Assembly (NCBI RefSeq): GCF_001440415.1
Contig: NZ_LLYA01000024.1
Coordinates: forward strand, 62,001 to 126,000
Direction: 5' to 3'
Source of the DNA: Bradyrhizobium retamae
GTDB lineage: Bacteria > Pseudomonadota > Alphaproteobacteria > Rhizobiales > Xanthobacteraceae
DNA length: 64,000 nucleotides
This document shows, piece by piece, positions 1 to 8,993 of the stretch. Made by a program: the position numbers and the translations under genes. Under the pieces are notes generated by a model. That model had not been told where the DNA came from. It made no database searches and saw only the letters and a list, made by a program, of their open reading frames with translations. How positions within the stretch are numbered: position 1 is the first letter of the stretch; each line of letters begins with the position of its first letter.

Positions 1-226
1 TATCCTCCGGCAACCGGAGCGCGTTGCGCTGCACGCGGAGCCTTTCATCGCTCCCCGTCCCAGCGCTCGTGATGGCAAGCCGCCGGGGACCGCAAAGTCA
101 CGGCAGCAGGCAGAAAATCATGGAACTGAAGAGCGTGAGAACTCGTTCAGAATGGACACGCTCCTGATCGCATCAAAATTTTGAACAGGAGGATGCAGGC
201 ACCAATCGCCGCAACGGAGGTTAGCA

Positions 227-454
227 ATGCCGCATACCGCTGGAACGACGGATCACGTTTACAAGATCCTGGATCTCGCCGGATCGTCCGAAAAGAGCAT
301 CGAGGATGCCATTCAGAACGCCATCACCCGCGCATCAAAAACCATTCGCGAATTGAAATGGTTCGAGGTGGTGCAGACCAGAGGCCATATCGAAAATGGG
401 TCTGTTCGGCACTACCAGGTCACCTTGCGCGTTGGATTTACGCTGGAGGAGTAA
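227..454 (+). CDS. Dodecin family flavin-binding protein
   Basis: A 75-residue protein with the length and pattern of dodecins, small proteins that assemble into hollow dodecamers and store or sequester flavins. Visible features are the N-terminal beta strand [11 protein letters not shown], a single amphipathic helix (about residues 22-41), the conserved Trp45 expected to stack on the isoalloxazine ring, and a C-terminal strand containing [10 protein letters not shown]. An ACGGAGG ribosome binding site at 214-220 fixes the ATG start. It stands alone, convergent with the antiporter gene on the other strand. The exact ligand (FMN, FAD or riboflavin) cannot be read from sequence. Confidence 0.88.
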   Translation: MPHTAGTTDHVYKILDLAGSSEKSIEDAIQNAITRASKTIRELKWFEVVQTRGHIENGSVRHYQVTLRVGFTLEE

Positions 455-513
455 TTTCCGGACGAAGTGGTCGCACCAGCGGTTGCGGACTCGGCGGAGC
501 GGCGTAGCAAGAA

Positions 514-2307
514 TCAGACCCCCGCCACCGACGACCAGATCTCCGCAAGCTTGCGCTTGAAGGCCTGCCAACTTGTCAGGGGCACGACCTTCTCTTCATC
601 TTCCGGCAGCCGCAGGCCAACCACGTTGACGCGGCCGCCGCTGATATTGCGCGCGACAAGGACGATGGGATCGAGCGCCAGCTCCGCACCTTCCTTCGGC
701 GCGTGGTCGAGATGGATATCGAAATAATCCGACAGCGTCAGCTTGGCCTGATCCTCGCTGATGGCGATACCATAGACCTCCGCCAGTTCACTCAGCGTGT
801 GCTCGCCCGACACCATGAAGTCCCCGAGCAGATGCGGGTCGGGCGCCGTGCTCGGCGGCATATCGACAAAGAAACGATCCAGCGCCTCGGCCTTTTCCGG
901 CGGCGCCAGCAGATAGATGTAATCGCCGGCCGCGATCGGGTCAGCCTCGGCGGGCGAGAGAATCCGCTCGTCGCGGATGACGAGCGTCGGTTTCGACCAG
1001 GATGGAATGAGGCCACGGCGGAAATACAGGCTCTTCGCCCGCACGGGATAACCGACCAGTTGCTGCTCGAGCTGGCCGGGCAGATCGAGCTCCACGCGCC
1101 GCGGACCGCGCTCCACGCGCGGCAGCGCCACGTGCAGCCAGCGCGCCGCCGGCGCCAGCGTCCAGCCCTGCAGCAACAGCGAGATGACGACCACGACAAA
1201 GGCGACGTCGAAGTACAGATAGGCTTTGGGCAGTCCGACCAGCATCGGGATCGAGGCAAGAAAGATCGCGACCGCGCCGCGCAGACCGGTCCAGGCGATG
1301 AAGATCCTCTCCCGCCAATTGAACCGGAACGGCGCCAGAGAAAGGAACACCGCGAGCGGCCGCGCCACCAACATCAGCACCAGCGCCACGGCCACGGCCG
1401 GAACGACGCTGTCCACCAGGCGCTGCGGCGACGCCAGAAGCCCAAGCAGGACGAACATCACGATCTGCGCGAGCCAGGTCGCGGCGTCGAGAAAGGTCAC
1501 CACCGAATTGTGGGCGCGCGTCGGCCGGTTGCCGATGATGATGCCGGCGAGATAGACGGCAAGAAATCCCGAGGCCTGCGAGATCTGCGCTGCGCCGAAG
1601 ATCACCAGCGCCGCCGTCGTGACAAAGGGCGCATGCAGGCCCTGTGGCAGCGCCACGCGATTGAGCGCCCGCACTATCAAATGGCCGCCGATCACGCCGA
1701 CGATGGCCCCGAGCAACCCTCCCCGAGCGAGTTCGATGGCGACATGCCCGGGTGAGCTTTCGCCGATCGAAATGAACTCGACCAGCATCAGGGTGAGGAA
1801 GATCGCGAACGGATCGTTAGTGCCGGATTCGGCTTCCAGCGTCGCTCCGACACGGGGGCGCAGGCGCAGGCCCTGCGTGTGCACGAGCAGGAACACCGCC
1901 GCAGCATCCGTCGACGCCACCACGGCTCCGACCAGCAGCGCCTCGGTCCAGTTCAGATCGAGCGCATATTTGGCCGCCGGCGCCGTGACCAGCGCCGTGA
2001 GCAACACGCCGATCGTCGCCAGCACCATCGATGGCGCCAGCACGGTGCGGATACTTTGAAACTTGGTTCGCAAGCCGCCGTCGAACAGGATCAGCGCGAG
2101 CGCCACTGATCCCACCAGGTAAGTGGAGCGGACATCGTTGAACGGCAGTTGGCCCGGCCCGGCATCGCCTGCCAGCATGCCGATCAGGAGGAACACCAGC
2201 AGCAGCGGCGCCCCGAAGCGCAACGCAAGCAGGCTCGAGAGGATGCCCGCCATCACCAGAATGGCGCCCAGAAAGATGGCGATGCTGACCGAGTCGAGAG
2301 AAGCCAT
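514..2307 (-). CDS. Potassium/proton antiporter (CPA1, NhaP2/CvrA type)
   Basis: Inner-membrane cation/proton antiporter of 597 residues. The first ~385 residues are a run of hydrophobic helices of the Na/H exchanger fold, with STDAAAVF at residues 132-139 and ESGTNDP at 160-166, the ion-site motifs of the CPA1 family. The soluble C-terminal third looks like a TrkA-C regulatory domain plus a CorC/HlyC-like tail, the layout of NhaP2/CvrA proteins that export K+ in exchange for protons. I chose the ATG at 2307 because GGAGG lies just upstream; an upstream in-frame start at 2328 would add seven basic residues. Cation preference is inferred from domain layout only. Confidence 0.88.
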   Translation of the reverse strand: MASLDSVSIAIFLGAILVMAGILSSLLALRFGAPLLLVFLLIGMLAGDAGPGQLPFNDVRSTYLVGSVALALILFDGGLRTKFQSIRTVLAPSMVLATIGVLLTALVTAPAAKYALDLNWTEALLVGAVVASTDAAAVFLLVHTQGLRLRPRVGATLEAESGTNDPFAIFLTLMLVEFISIGESSPGHVAIELARGGLLGAIVGVIGGHLIVRALNRVALPQGLHAPFVTTAALVIFGAAQISQASGFLAVYLAGIIIGNRPTRAHNSVVTFLDAATWLAQIVMFVLLGLLASPQRLVDSVVPAVAVALVLMLVARPLAVFLSLAPFRFNWRERIFIAWTGLRGAVAIFLASIPMLVGLPKAYLYFDVAFVVVVISLLLQGWTLAPAARWLHVALPRVERGPRRVELDLPGQLEQQLVGYPVRAKSLYFRRGLIPSWSKPTLVIRDERILSPAEADPIAAGDYIYLLAPPEKAEALDRFFVDMPPSTAPDPHLLGDFMVSGEHTLSELAEVYGIAISEDQAKLTLSDYFDIHLDHAPKEGAELALDPIVLVARNISGGRVNVVGLRLPEDEEKVVPLTSWQAFKRKLAEIWSSVAGV

Positions 2308-2529
2308 GAACCTCCGATGTCGTCGCAAATACTTGCAATTGCATCCTTATCGTTGCCACACTTGATCGCCAACCCATTTCTGCGATCGCGGCAATGTGCC
2401 AGATTTACCGGCCTGACCTGCCCGCGTAGCGGCGTATCGATGGCATCCGCACGTCGCCTGTGAGAATCTGCCTGCTATTCGCGATCACCTTTGTCTGATG
2501 GGGCCAGAGCCTCGAACGAGAATTTTCTG

Positions 2530-3840
2530 ATGGACCTGAAAGAGATCATCGAGATCCTGCACAACGCCGCGCGTTCGGTCGGCGCGGAGGTCACCTCACC
2601 CTGGTTCTATCTGCAACTGGGACTGATCCTGACGGCCGCAGGCATCGCCTGGGCCGGCGCCACCGCCGTGCGCTCCAGGATAGACGTTTCGTCGGTTGCA
2701 ATGGGCTGGCCGGCGCCGTTCCGGCTGTTCGTCCGCATGCTGGTCGGTAGCACGTCGACGGCGGTGTTCGCGCTTCTGATGACGCTGGCGCGCGGGGTCA
2801 TGATCGCGTCGACCTGGCCGAGCCGCAGCTATCTGCTCGCGGTTGCCGCCAAGCTCGCCTTCGCGTGGCTGGTCATCAACCTCGTTACCTCGGTGATCCG
2901 CAACACTTTCGTGGTCCGGCTGGTGTCGATCTCGGCCTGGCTGGTCGTGGCCCTGAGCATTCTGGGCCAGCTCGAGCCGGTGGTCGAGGCGCTCGATTCG
3001 GTCTCGATCGTGCTCGGCGATCTCAGGTTGACGCCGCTGCTCCTGATCAAGCTCGGCGCGCTCCTGATCGTGGCGCTGTGGCTGACCAACATCGCCAGCA
3101 ATTTTGTGGAAGGCCGCATCACCCGGTCGGGCGATCTGACGCCGTCGATCCAGGTGCTGCTGGTCAAGATCGTCCGGTTCACGCTGATGGTGTTTGCCAT
3201 TGCAGTTGCCCTGAGCGCGGTCGGCATCAACCTCGCGGCGCTCGCGGTGTTCACCGGCGCGGCCGGCGTCGGTATCGGTCTCGGTCTGCAGAAGATCGTC
3301 GCCAACTTCATCAGCGGCATCATCCTCTTGGTCGACAAGTCGGTGAAGCCGGGCGATCTCGTCACCATTGGCGACAACACCGGGCGCATCAGCACGATGA
3401 AGACGCGCTACATCTCGGTTGCCGCCGGCGACGGCCGCGAGTTCCTGATCCCGAACGAAGACCTGGTGACACAGAAGGTCGTGAACTGGACCTATACCGA
3501 CAAGAACACGCTGGTGAAGGTGCTGTTCAGCACCAATTACGACGCCGATCCGCGGGCGGTGTGCAAACTGGCCATCGACATTGCCGGCGCCGTGCCGCGC
3601 GCCATCAAGAACAAGCCCCCGAACTGCATCCTGACCGAGTTCGCCGAGGCCGGGATGAAGTTCTCGCTGACCTTCTGGTTGCCGGATCCTGACGGACTCG
3701 ACAACGTCAAGAGCGACGTGATGCTGGAGCTGTGGGACGCGTTCAAGCGGGAGGGCATCCGCGTTCCCTATCCGGTCCGCGAAATCCGCGTCCGCGGCGG
3801 CGCGCTGCCGGTCGAGCCCGTAGTGGAAGTTTCCGGCTAG
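2530..3840 (+). CDS. MscS-family mechanosensitive ion channel
   Basis: Inner-membrane channel of 436 residues that would open under membrane tension to relieve osmotic downshock. Several hydrophobic helices fill the first half; the pore-lining helix is the Gly/Ala-rich stretch around residues 232-262 (GAAGVGIGLGLQKI), followed by the MscS beta domain (VDKSVKPGDLV) and the alpha/beta C-terminal domain. Its length is above that of E. coli MscS, so extra N-terminal helices are present. An upstream TTG at 2491 is in frame, but the ATG at 2530 gives a more usual N-terminus; neither has a strong ribosome binding site. Confidence 0.87.
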   Translation: MDLKEIIEILHNAARSVGAEVTSPWFYLQLGLILTAAGIAWAGATAVRSRIDVSSVAMGWPAPFRLFVRMLVGSTSTAVFALLMTLARGVMIASTWPSRSYLLAVAAKLAFAWLVINLVTSVIRNTFVVRLVSISAWLVVALSILGQLEPVVEALDSVSIVLGDLRLTPLLLIKLGALLIVALWLTNIASNFVEGRITRSGDLTPSIQVLLVKIVRFTLMVFAIAVALSAVGINLAALAVFTGAAGVGIGLGLQKIVANFISGIILLVDKSVKPGDLVTIGDNTGRISTMKTRYISVAAGDGREFLIPNEDLVTQKVVNWTYTDKNTLVKVLFSTNYDADPRAVCKLAIDIAGAVPRAIKNKPPNCILTEFAEAGMKFSLTFWLPDPDGLDNVKSDVMLELWDAFKREGIRVPYPVREIRVRGGALPVEPVVEVSG

Positions 3841-3957
3841 ATGCAGGCCTTTTAAAGCCGCGCCGTGGCCCAACCTCGGCTTGCGCTGACCGGTTGGATC
3901 ATTAAATTAGGCATTCAAAATCAACCCCTTTTTCCGTTCCAGAAGCAAGACCCGCCC

Positions 3958-4782
3958 ATGAGCTATATCGAAGCCACCGACACCTCCTTGCGAAAAACCG
4001 GCCAGATCAAGCTGCATGGCGCAAGCGGCTTCGCCGGCATGCGCAGGGCCGGCGCGTTGGTGGCCAGATGCCTCGACGAGCTCACCGACGTCGTCAAGGC
4101 GGGCGTTCCGACGTCGCGGATCGACGAATTCGTGCGCGACTTCGCCTTCAGCCATGGCGCCTATCCGGCGACGCTGATGTATCGTGGTTACCGCTACTCG
4201 ACCTGCACCTCGATCAATCACGTGGTCTGCCACGGCATGCCGGGCGACCGCGCGCTGAAGGAAGGTGACATCGTCAATATCGACGTCACTTTCATCGTCG
4301 ACGGCTGGTATGGCGATTCCAGCCGGATGTATGTGATCGCCCCGATCGCCCGCAAGGCCGAGCGGCTGATCGAAGTCACCTATGAGGCGATGATGCGCGG
4401 CATCGCCGCGGTGAAGCCCGGCGCCACCACCGGCGACATCGGCCATGCCATCCAGAGTTTTGTCGAGCCGCAGGGCATGAGCGTGGTGCGCGATTTCTGT
4501 GGCCATGGCCTCGGGCGCATGTTCCATGACGAGCCCAACATCATCCATATCGGCCGGCCCGGTGAAGGCGTGATGCTCAAGCCCGGCATGTTCTTCACCA
4601 TCGAGCCGATGATCAATCTCGGCAAGCCGCATGTAAAAATCCTGTCCGACGGCTGGACCGCGGTGACGCGTGACCGCTCGCTCTCGGCGCAATTCGAGCA
4701 TTCGGTCGGCGTGACCGCGACCGGCGTCGAAATCTTCACGCTGTCGGAGCGCAACGGCGAGAAGCCGCTGGCGGCCACCTAA
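3958..4782 (+). CDS. map: Type I methionine aminopeptidase
   Basis: Cytosolic metalloprotease that removes initiator methionine from nascent proteins. All five metal ligands of the pita-bread fold are visible: Asp in NIDVT, Asp in YGDSS, His in GHGLGRMFH, Glu in FTIEPM and Glu in QFEHSV. From the ATG at 3958 the product is 274 residues, close to typical alphaproteobacterial Map; a GTG at 3865 would add 31 unrelated residues. It precedes, on the same strand but separated by about 260 bases, the metallo-hydrolase gene. A second map copy elsewhere is common in this group, so essentiality of this copy is not certain. Confidence 0.92.
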   Translation: MSYIEATDTSLRKTGQIKLHGASGFAGMRRAGALVARCLDELTDVVKAGVPTSRIDEFVRDFAFSHGAYPATLMYRGYRYSTCTSINHVVCHGMPGDRALKEGDIVNIDVTFIVDGWYGDSSRMYVIAPIARKAERLIEVTYEAMMRGIAAVKPGATTGDIGHAIQSFVEPQGMSVVRDFCGHGLGRMFHDEPNIIHIGRPGEGVMLKPGMFFTIEPMINLGKPHVKILSDGWTAVTRDRSLSAQFEHSVGVTATGVEIFTLSERNGEKPLAAT

Positions 4783-4883
4783 ATTCCGCTTCGGCCCAAC
4801 CCGGCTACATCGAACGCAGTCGGCTCAACTTTTTGGTTGCGATGAACGACGCGACTGCTTGAACGAGGCTGCCAAAGCGGCCT

Positions 4884-4903
4884 GTTGCAAGTCGTTCTCA
4901 ATA
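4884..4903. promoter_or_regulatory. Possible Fur-like site upstream of the MBL hydrolase
   Basis: The segment reads TTGCAA-GTCG-TTCTCAAT, resembling the TGCAA-N-TCTCA pattern found in proteobacterial Fur-type boxes. It lies about 145 bases upstream of the metallo-hydrolase start. The match is by eye only and the spacing to the gene is long, so this is a weak suggestion. Confidence 0.2.
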
Positions 4904-5046
4904 CGACATCGCCTTCCTGCGGCCAGTCAACTAATCCTGATCTTTGCGGAATAGGCCGGGCGCGCCGGTGTAGGACTCGGCACGGGGCGCCTTCCGGCAG
5001 CGAGAGCCTCTAGCGGGTTAGGGATCAACCAAAGGGAGCAAGAGCA

Positions 5047-6006
5047 ATGTTCGAGATTTCACGTCGCGATCTGGTCCTCGGGAGCACGGGGGCAGCGCTC
5101 GTTTTCGGCCTCAAGGGACCGGTCTCGTTCATCGGCGCGGCGCATGCGCAGCGCGCGGCGGACAGCCTCAAATTCAAGGTCGGCGACATCGAGGCCTTCA
5201 GCCTGCATGAGGGCAGTGTCGAGCGCGTCCTCAATGAAGGCTTCGTCAAGAACGCCTCGCTCGACGACGTCAAGAAGGCTCTGACGGCCGGCGGGATCGG
5301 TCCGGACAAATTCGACAATCCATTCACCGTCACGGCGATCCGGACCGGCGGCAAGGTCGTGCTGTTCGACACCGGCTTTGGCGGCAATGGCCCAGCAACG
5401 GTCGGCAAGCTCGCCGACAACATGAAGGCGGCGGGCCTCGACCCGGCGGCCGTCTCCACGGTGGTGATCTCGCATTTCCATCCCGACCACATTTCGGGGC
5501 TGTGGGTGAAGGAGACCAACGCGCAGGTATTTCCGAACGCGGAAATCCTGATGCCCGAGGTGGAGTACAAGTTCTGGACCGATCCGGCGCTGGTGGAAAA
5601 GATGCCGGAAGCCTTCCGCCCGCACGTCAAGCGGATTCAGGCGACCTTCCCGACCTGGAAGAACATCAAACAGTACAATGACGGCGCCGACCTTGCGCCC
5701 GGCGTGAAGGCCATCGCCACGCCCGGCCATACCATCGGCCACATGTCGTTCCTGGTCGCATCGGGCGGGCAGCAATTGTTCATCCAGAGCGACGTGACCG
5801 GCATCCACCAATTGTTCGTCAAGAATCCCGGCTGGTTCTCGATGTTCGATTCGGACGGGCCGAAGGCGGAAGCCACGCGCCGTGCGTTCTTCGATCGCGT
5901 CATCGCCGAAAAGGGCATGATCACGGGCTATCACTTCGGCTTCCCGAACGTCGGCACGCTCGCAAAGGACGGCAACGGCTACGCGTTCGCGGCCGTGAAA
6001 GCGTGA
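5047..6006 (+). CDS. Tat-exported metallo-beta-lactamase-fold hydrolase
   Basis: A 319-residue binuclear zinc hydrolase likely exported folded through the Tat pathway: the N-terminus carries SRRDLVLGS, then a hydrophobic stretch and an AHA cleavage site near residue 36. The metallo-beta-lactamase ligands are complete: H143, H145, D147, H148, H228, D249 and H296. The layout fits quorum-quenching lactonase or arylsulfatase-like periplasmic members rather than true beta-lactamases. A GGGAG ribosome binding site precedes the ATG. A strong rho-independent terminator follows directly at 6033-6059, so it is probably a single-gene transcript. The substrate cannot be assigned. Confidence 0.85.
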   Translation: MFEISRRDLVLGSTGAALVFGLKGPVSFIGAAHAQRAADSLKFKVGDIEAFSLHEGSVERVLNEGFVKNASLDDVKKALTAGGIGPDKFDNPFTVTAIRTGGKVVLFDTGFGGNGPATVGKLADNMKAAGLDPAAVSTVVISHFHPDHISGLWVKETNAQVFPNAEILMPEVEYKFWTDPALVEKMPEAFRPHVKRIQATFPTWKNIKQYNDGADLAPGVKAIATPGHTIGHMSFLVASGGQQLFIQSDVTGIHQLFVKNPGWFSMFDSDGPKAEATRRAFFDRVIAEKGMITGYHFGFPNVGTLAKDGNGYAFAAVKA

Positions 6007-6032
6007 CCGCGGCAAGTTTTGAATGACCCGAG

Positions 6033-6059
6033 GGCGCCGTGCTCTGTGCGGCGCCTTTT
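6033..6059 (+). terminator. Rho-independent terminator after the MBL hydrolase
   Basis: Perfect 7-base stem GGCGCCG (6033-6039) and CGGCGCC (6049-6055) with a 9-base loop, followed by TTTT. It ends the upstream transcript and argues that RadC starts at 6120, downstream of the hairpin. Confidence 0.8.
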
Positions 6060-6119
6060 CCTTCTGGTACCCGCAATTCCGGGTTGCAAAAGCTGGGCAG
6101 CACGGCATGTTTACGGCCG

Positions 6120-6833
6120 ATGCCAGCCAAGACCAGCAATCCCCCGGATCAACCCGCCGATACGCCGCACTATCACGGCCACCGCGAACGCTTGCGCGAG
6201 CGCTTCTATGCCGCCGGGCCGGAGGCGCTGAGCGACTACGAGCTGCTGGAGATGGCGCTGTTTCCGGCCCTGCCCCGGCGCGATACCAAGCCGCTGGCGA
6301 AAGCACTCTTGAAAAAATTCGGTTCGTTCGCCGAGGTCATCCATGCGCCGGTGGCGCGCCTGCGCGAGGTCGACGGCATCGGCGAAGCCTCGATCAACCA
6401 GATCAAGCTGCTCGCCGCAGCGGCGAGCCGGGTCGCGAAAGGCGAGATCAAGCGCAAGATTGCGCTCTCGTCCTGGAACGACGTGATCGATTATTGCCGG
6501 AGCGGGATGGCGTTTGCCGACAAGGAGCAGTTTCGCCTGCTGTTCCTTGACAAGCGCAATCAACTGATCGCCGACGAGGTGCAGCAGACGGGCACCGTCG
6601 ACCACACCCCGGTCTATCCGCGCGAAGTGATCAAGCGGGCGCTCGAACTATCGGCGACCGCGCTGATCCTGGTGCACAACCACCCCTCCGGCGATCCCAC
6701 GCCCTCGCAGGCCGATATCCAGATGACCAAGGCGATCGTCGAGATCGCAAAGCCGCTCGGCATCTCCGTGCACGACCACATCATCGTCGGCAAGAACGGT
6801 CACACCAGCCTGAAAGGGCTGAAGCTGATGTAG
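6120..6833 (+). CDS. radC: RadC / UPF0758 JAB-domain protein
   Basis: A 237-residue member of the RadC family: an N-terminal helix-hairpin-helix-like DNA-binding part (residues ~15-100) followed by a JAB1/MPN-type domain. The JAMM metal site is intact: H186 and H188 in [11 protein letters not shown] and D199. Once called a DNA repair gene, RadC's biochemical role remains unproven. The ATG at 6120 sits after the preceding terminator; a start at 6039 would place the hairpin inside the gene. Short sequences matching two separate parts of this gene recur at 10493-10528 and 16971-17050, remnants of a second copy. Confidence 0.9.
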   Translation: MPAKTSNPPDQPADTPHYHGHRERLRERFYAAGPEALSDYELLEMALFPALPRRDTKPLAKALLKKFGSFAEVIHAPVARLREVDGIGEASINQIKLLAAAASRVAKGEIKRKIALSSWNDVIDYCRSGMAFADKEQFRLLFLDKRNQLIADEVQQTGTVDHTPVYPREVIKRALELSATALILVHNHPSGDPTPSQADIQMTKAIVEIAKPLGISVHDHIIVGKNGHTSLKGLKLM

Positions 6834-7055
6834 CGTATTGCTACCGCTCAATAATCGTTTATCGCGAACGAAGCGACCAGCATTGTGCCGCGGCAGGACC
6901 TCGCACGGAGAAATCACGACCGATGATATCGAAATCAGGTGATCGCAACGCGCAGTTGCGCTAATATCAACGCGTCGAACATTCCGCGGCGCGCACTCTC
7001 GCATCGACGGACCGACCAACTAACGTCGGATAGGTTTTCGCATCGGAGGACCGTC

Positions 7056-7631
7056 ATGACCAGCACTTCAGACAGCGTAAAGAGCCCTCAGGCCGCTTCA
7101 GATACGGCACCGCTACGCGCGAAGTGGGGGTGGATCGTCGCACTCGGCGTCGTCTATCTGCTCGCCGGGTTTATCGCGCTTGGCAGCGTCGCGATGGCCA
7201 CCTTCGTGAGCGTTCTCGTGGTCGGCGTGATGATGATCATCGCCGGCGTCGCCGAGGTGTTTGGCGCCTTCCAGATCAAGAGCTGGGGCAAATTCCTGCT
7301 CTGGGCCCTGCTCGGCGTGCTCTACATCATCGCCGGCTTCGTCACGTTCCAGAATCCGCTGCTGGCCGCAGTGCTACTGACCCTCGTTCTCGGCGCAGCG
7401 CTGTTGGTCTCGGGCATCATGCGGATCGTGCTGGCTTTCAGCATGAAACGGGAAGCGCCCTGGATCTGGGTGGCGCTATCCGGCGTGATCACGCTACTGC
7501 TCGGCGTGCTGATCCTGCTGCGCTGGCCGGTTTCGAGTCTCTATATCCTCGGCCTGTTCCTCGCCATCGATCTCATCATGGCTGGCGCTGGTTGGATCGG
7601 GCTCGGCTTCGGCCTGCGCCGCGCTCGCTGA
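7056..7631 (+). CDS. HdeD family membrane protein
   Basis: A 191-residue integral membrane protein with about six hydrophobic helices, regularly spaced, in the pattern of the HdeD/DUF308 family linked to acid resistance in enterobacteria. The cytosolic N-terminus is short and polar (about 24 residues). Start is set by CGGAGGA at 7044-7050; an upstream in-frame ATG at 6939 lacks such a site. First gene in a closely spaced forward run with the LapA-domain protein and the patatin. Function in this organism is inferred from family membership only. Confidence 0.85.
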   Translation: MTSTSDSVKSPQAASDTAPLRAKWGWIVALGVVYLLAGFIALGSVAMATFVSVLVVGVMMIIAGVAEVFGAFQIKSWGKFLLWALLGVLYIIAGFVTFQNPLLAAVLLTLVLGAALLVSGIMRIVLAFSMKREAPWIWVALSGVITLLLGVLILLRWPVSSLYILGLFLAIDLIMAGAGWIGLGFGLRRAR

Positions 7632-7689
7632 GGTGTGGTTGGCAGGCTGCGCGTGGCGCAGTCTCTTGATCGACGAAAGGGAGGCGCCC

Positions 7690-7920
7690 ATGCGCTGGAT
7701 CCACCTCGCCGTGATCATTCTGTTCGTCGTGGCGACCATTATCTTCGCGCTGCAGAACCTCGAGGTCGTCACCATGTCCTTCCTCGGCCTGAATGCCCGC
7801 GTGCCGCTCGCTGTGCTGGTCGCCGTCGCCTACCTGCTGGGCGCGGCGACAGGTGGCAGTCTGTTCGCACTACTGCGCCGATCTTACGAAGGGTCGAGAG
7901 GAAGTATCGGGGCGTCCTGA
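7690..7920 (+). CDS. LapA-domain (DUF1049) small membrane protein
   Basis: A 76-residue protein with two transmembrane helices (residues ~4-24 and ~38-60) joined by a short loop carrying FALQNLEVV and FLGLNARVPL, the hallmark of LapA/DUF1049 proteins that take part in envelope or lipopolysaccharide assembly. A GGGAGG ribosome binding site just upstream chooses the ATG at 7690 over the earlier in-frame codon. It lies 58 bases after the HdeD gene and 39 bases before the patatin gene, suggesting co-transcription. Confidence 0.82.
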   Translation: MRWIHLAVIILFVVATIIFALQNLEVVTMSFLGLNARVPLAVLVAVAYLLGAATGGSLFALLRRSYEGSRGSIGAS

Positions 7921-7959
7921 ATTGAGTGTCGTTTCATCTTCCGGCCACCGAGGGTGACG

Positions 7960-8988
7960 ATGGACGAAACAACGCGCGAACCCGTTCTGGTGGACCTTGC
8001 TTTGCAGGGCGGAGGCTCCCACGGCGCCTTCACCTGGGGCGTGCTCGACCGTCTGATCGAGGAGCCGTGGCTGCGGATCGAGGCAATCTCCGGCACGTCG
8101 GCGGGCGCAATGAATGCAGCCCTGGTGGCCGACGGGTGGACGCAAGGCGGTGCCGATGGCGCGCGGGCGGCGCTCGCGGCCTTTTGGCGAAGCGTGTCGC
8201 GCGCTGCCGCGTTCAGCCCGCTGCAGCGCTCGCCGCTCGACCGACTGATGGGCCGCTGGACGCTCGACACCTCACCCGCCTATGTCGCCATGGACCTGAT
8301 GGCCCGCGTGCTTTCGCCTTATGATCTCAATCCGCTCGGCCTCAACCCGCTGCGTGCCATCCTCGCCGAAAGCATCGATTTCGAGCGACTGGCCCGGGCA
8401 TCAATCAGGCTGTTCGTCACCGCGACCAATGTGCGCACCGGCCGCGGCCGCATCTTCCGCAATGCGGAGATCACGGCCGACGTCCTGCTTGCCTCGGCTT
8501 GTCTACCGACCATGTTCCAGGCGATCGAGATCGACGGTGAACCCTATTGGGATGGCGGCTATGCCGGCAATCCGACCCTCACGCCGCTGGTGCGCGAAAG
8601 CGACGCTCATGACACCATCCTGGTGCAGATCAATCCGCGCGAACGACCGAAACCGCCGCGTACGGCAAACGAAATTCTCAACCGCCTCAACGAAATCTCC
8701 TTCAACTCGCCGCTCATGAAGGAATTGCGCATGATCGCGCTGCTGCGCCAGGTGGCGGACCCCGGACACGGCGAGGGCGCGCGCTGGGCCGGAATGCGCA
8801 CGCACCGGATCATGACCGACACGCTCACGGAGTTCGGCGCATCATCTAAGCTCAACGCTGAATGGGAGTTCGTTTCGCTGCTCAAGGAAGAAGGACGCAA
8901 GAGCGCCGACGCATTCCTCAAGGCGCATGCTGGCGACCTCGGCCGGCGCTCCACCGCCGATCTCGATGCACTGCTTGCGGAGTGCTGA
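7960..8988 (+). CDS. Patatin-like phospholipase
   Basis: A 342-residue lipid acyl hydrolase. The oxyanion hole motif GGGSHG (residues 17-22), the nucleophile S47 in GTSAG and the catalytic D198 in WDGGYAG form the complete Ser-Asp dyad. No signal peptide is visible, so it is probably cytosolic or peripheral. GAGGG upstream supports the ATG at 7960; a GTG two codons earlier is possible. The next gene begins six bases after its stop. Natural lipid substrate unknown; related bacterial patatins act on phospholipids or on poly(3-hydroxybutyrate) granule-associated lipids. Confidence 0.88.
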   Translation: MDETTREPVLVDLALQGGGSHGAFTWGVLDRLIEEPWLRIEAISGTSAGAMNAALVADGWTQGGADGARAALAAFWRSVSRAAAFSPLQRSPLDRLMGRWTLDTSPAYVAMDLMARVLSPYDLNPLGLNPLRAILAESIDFERLARASIRLFVTATNVRTGRGRIFRNAEITADVLLASACLPTMFQAIEIDGEPYWDGGYAGNPTLTPLVRESDAHDTILVQINPRERPKPPRTANEILNRLNEISFNSPLMKELRMIALLRQVADPGHGEGARWAGMRTHRIMTDTLTEFGASSKLNAEWEFVSLLKEEGRKSADAFLKAHAGDLGRRSTADLDALLAEC

Positions 8989-8993
8989 GGGCG

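Noticed and set aside
5-19. CTCCGG-CAA-CCGGAG hairpin at the window edge
   Set aside because: Short, without a T tract and with the upstream gene unseen, so no role can be assigned.
2596-3873. A 425-codon open frame antisense to the MscS gene
   Set aside because: Charged low-complexity composition with no recognisable motif, while the opposite strand encodes a clear channel.
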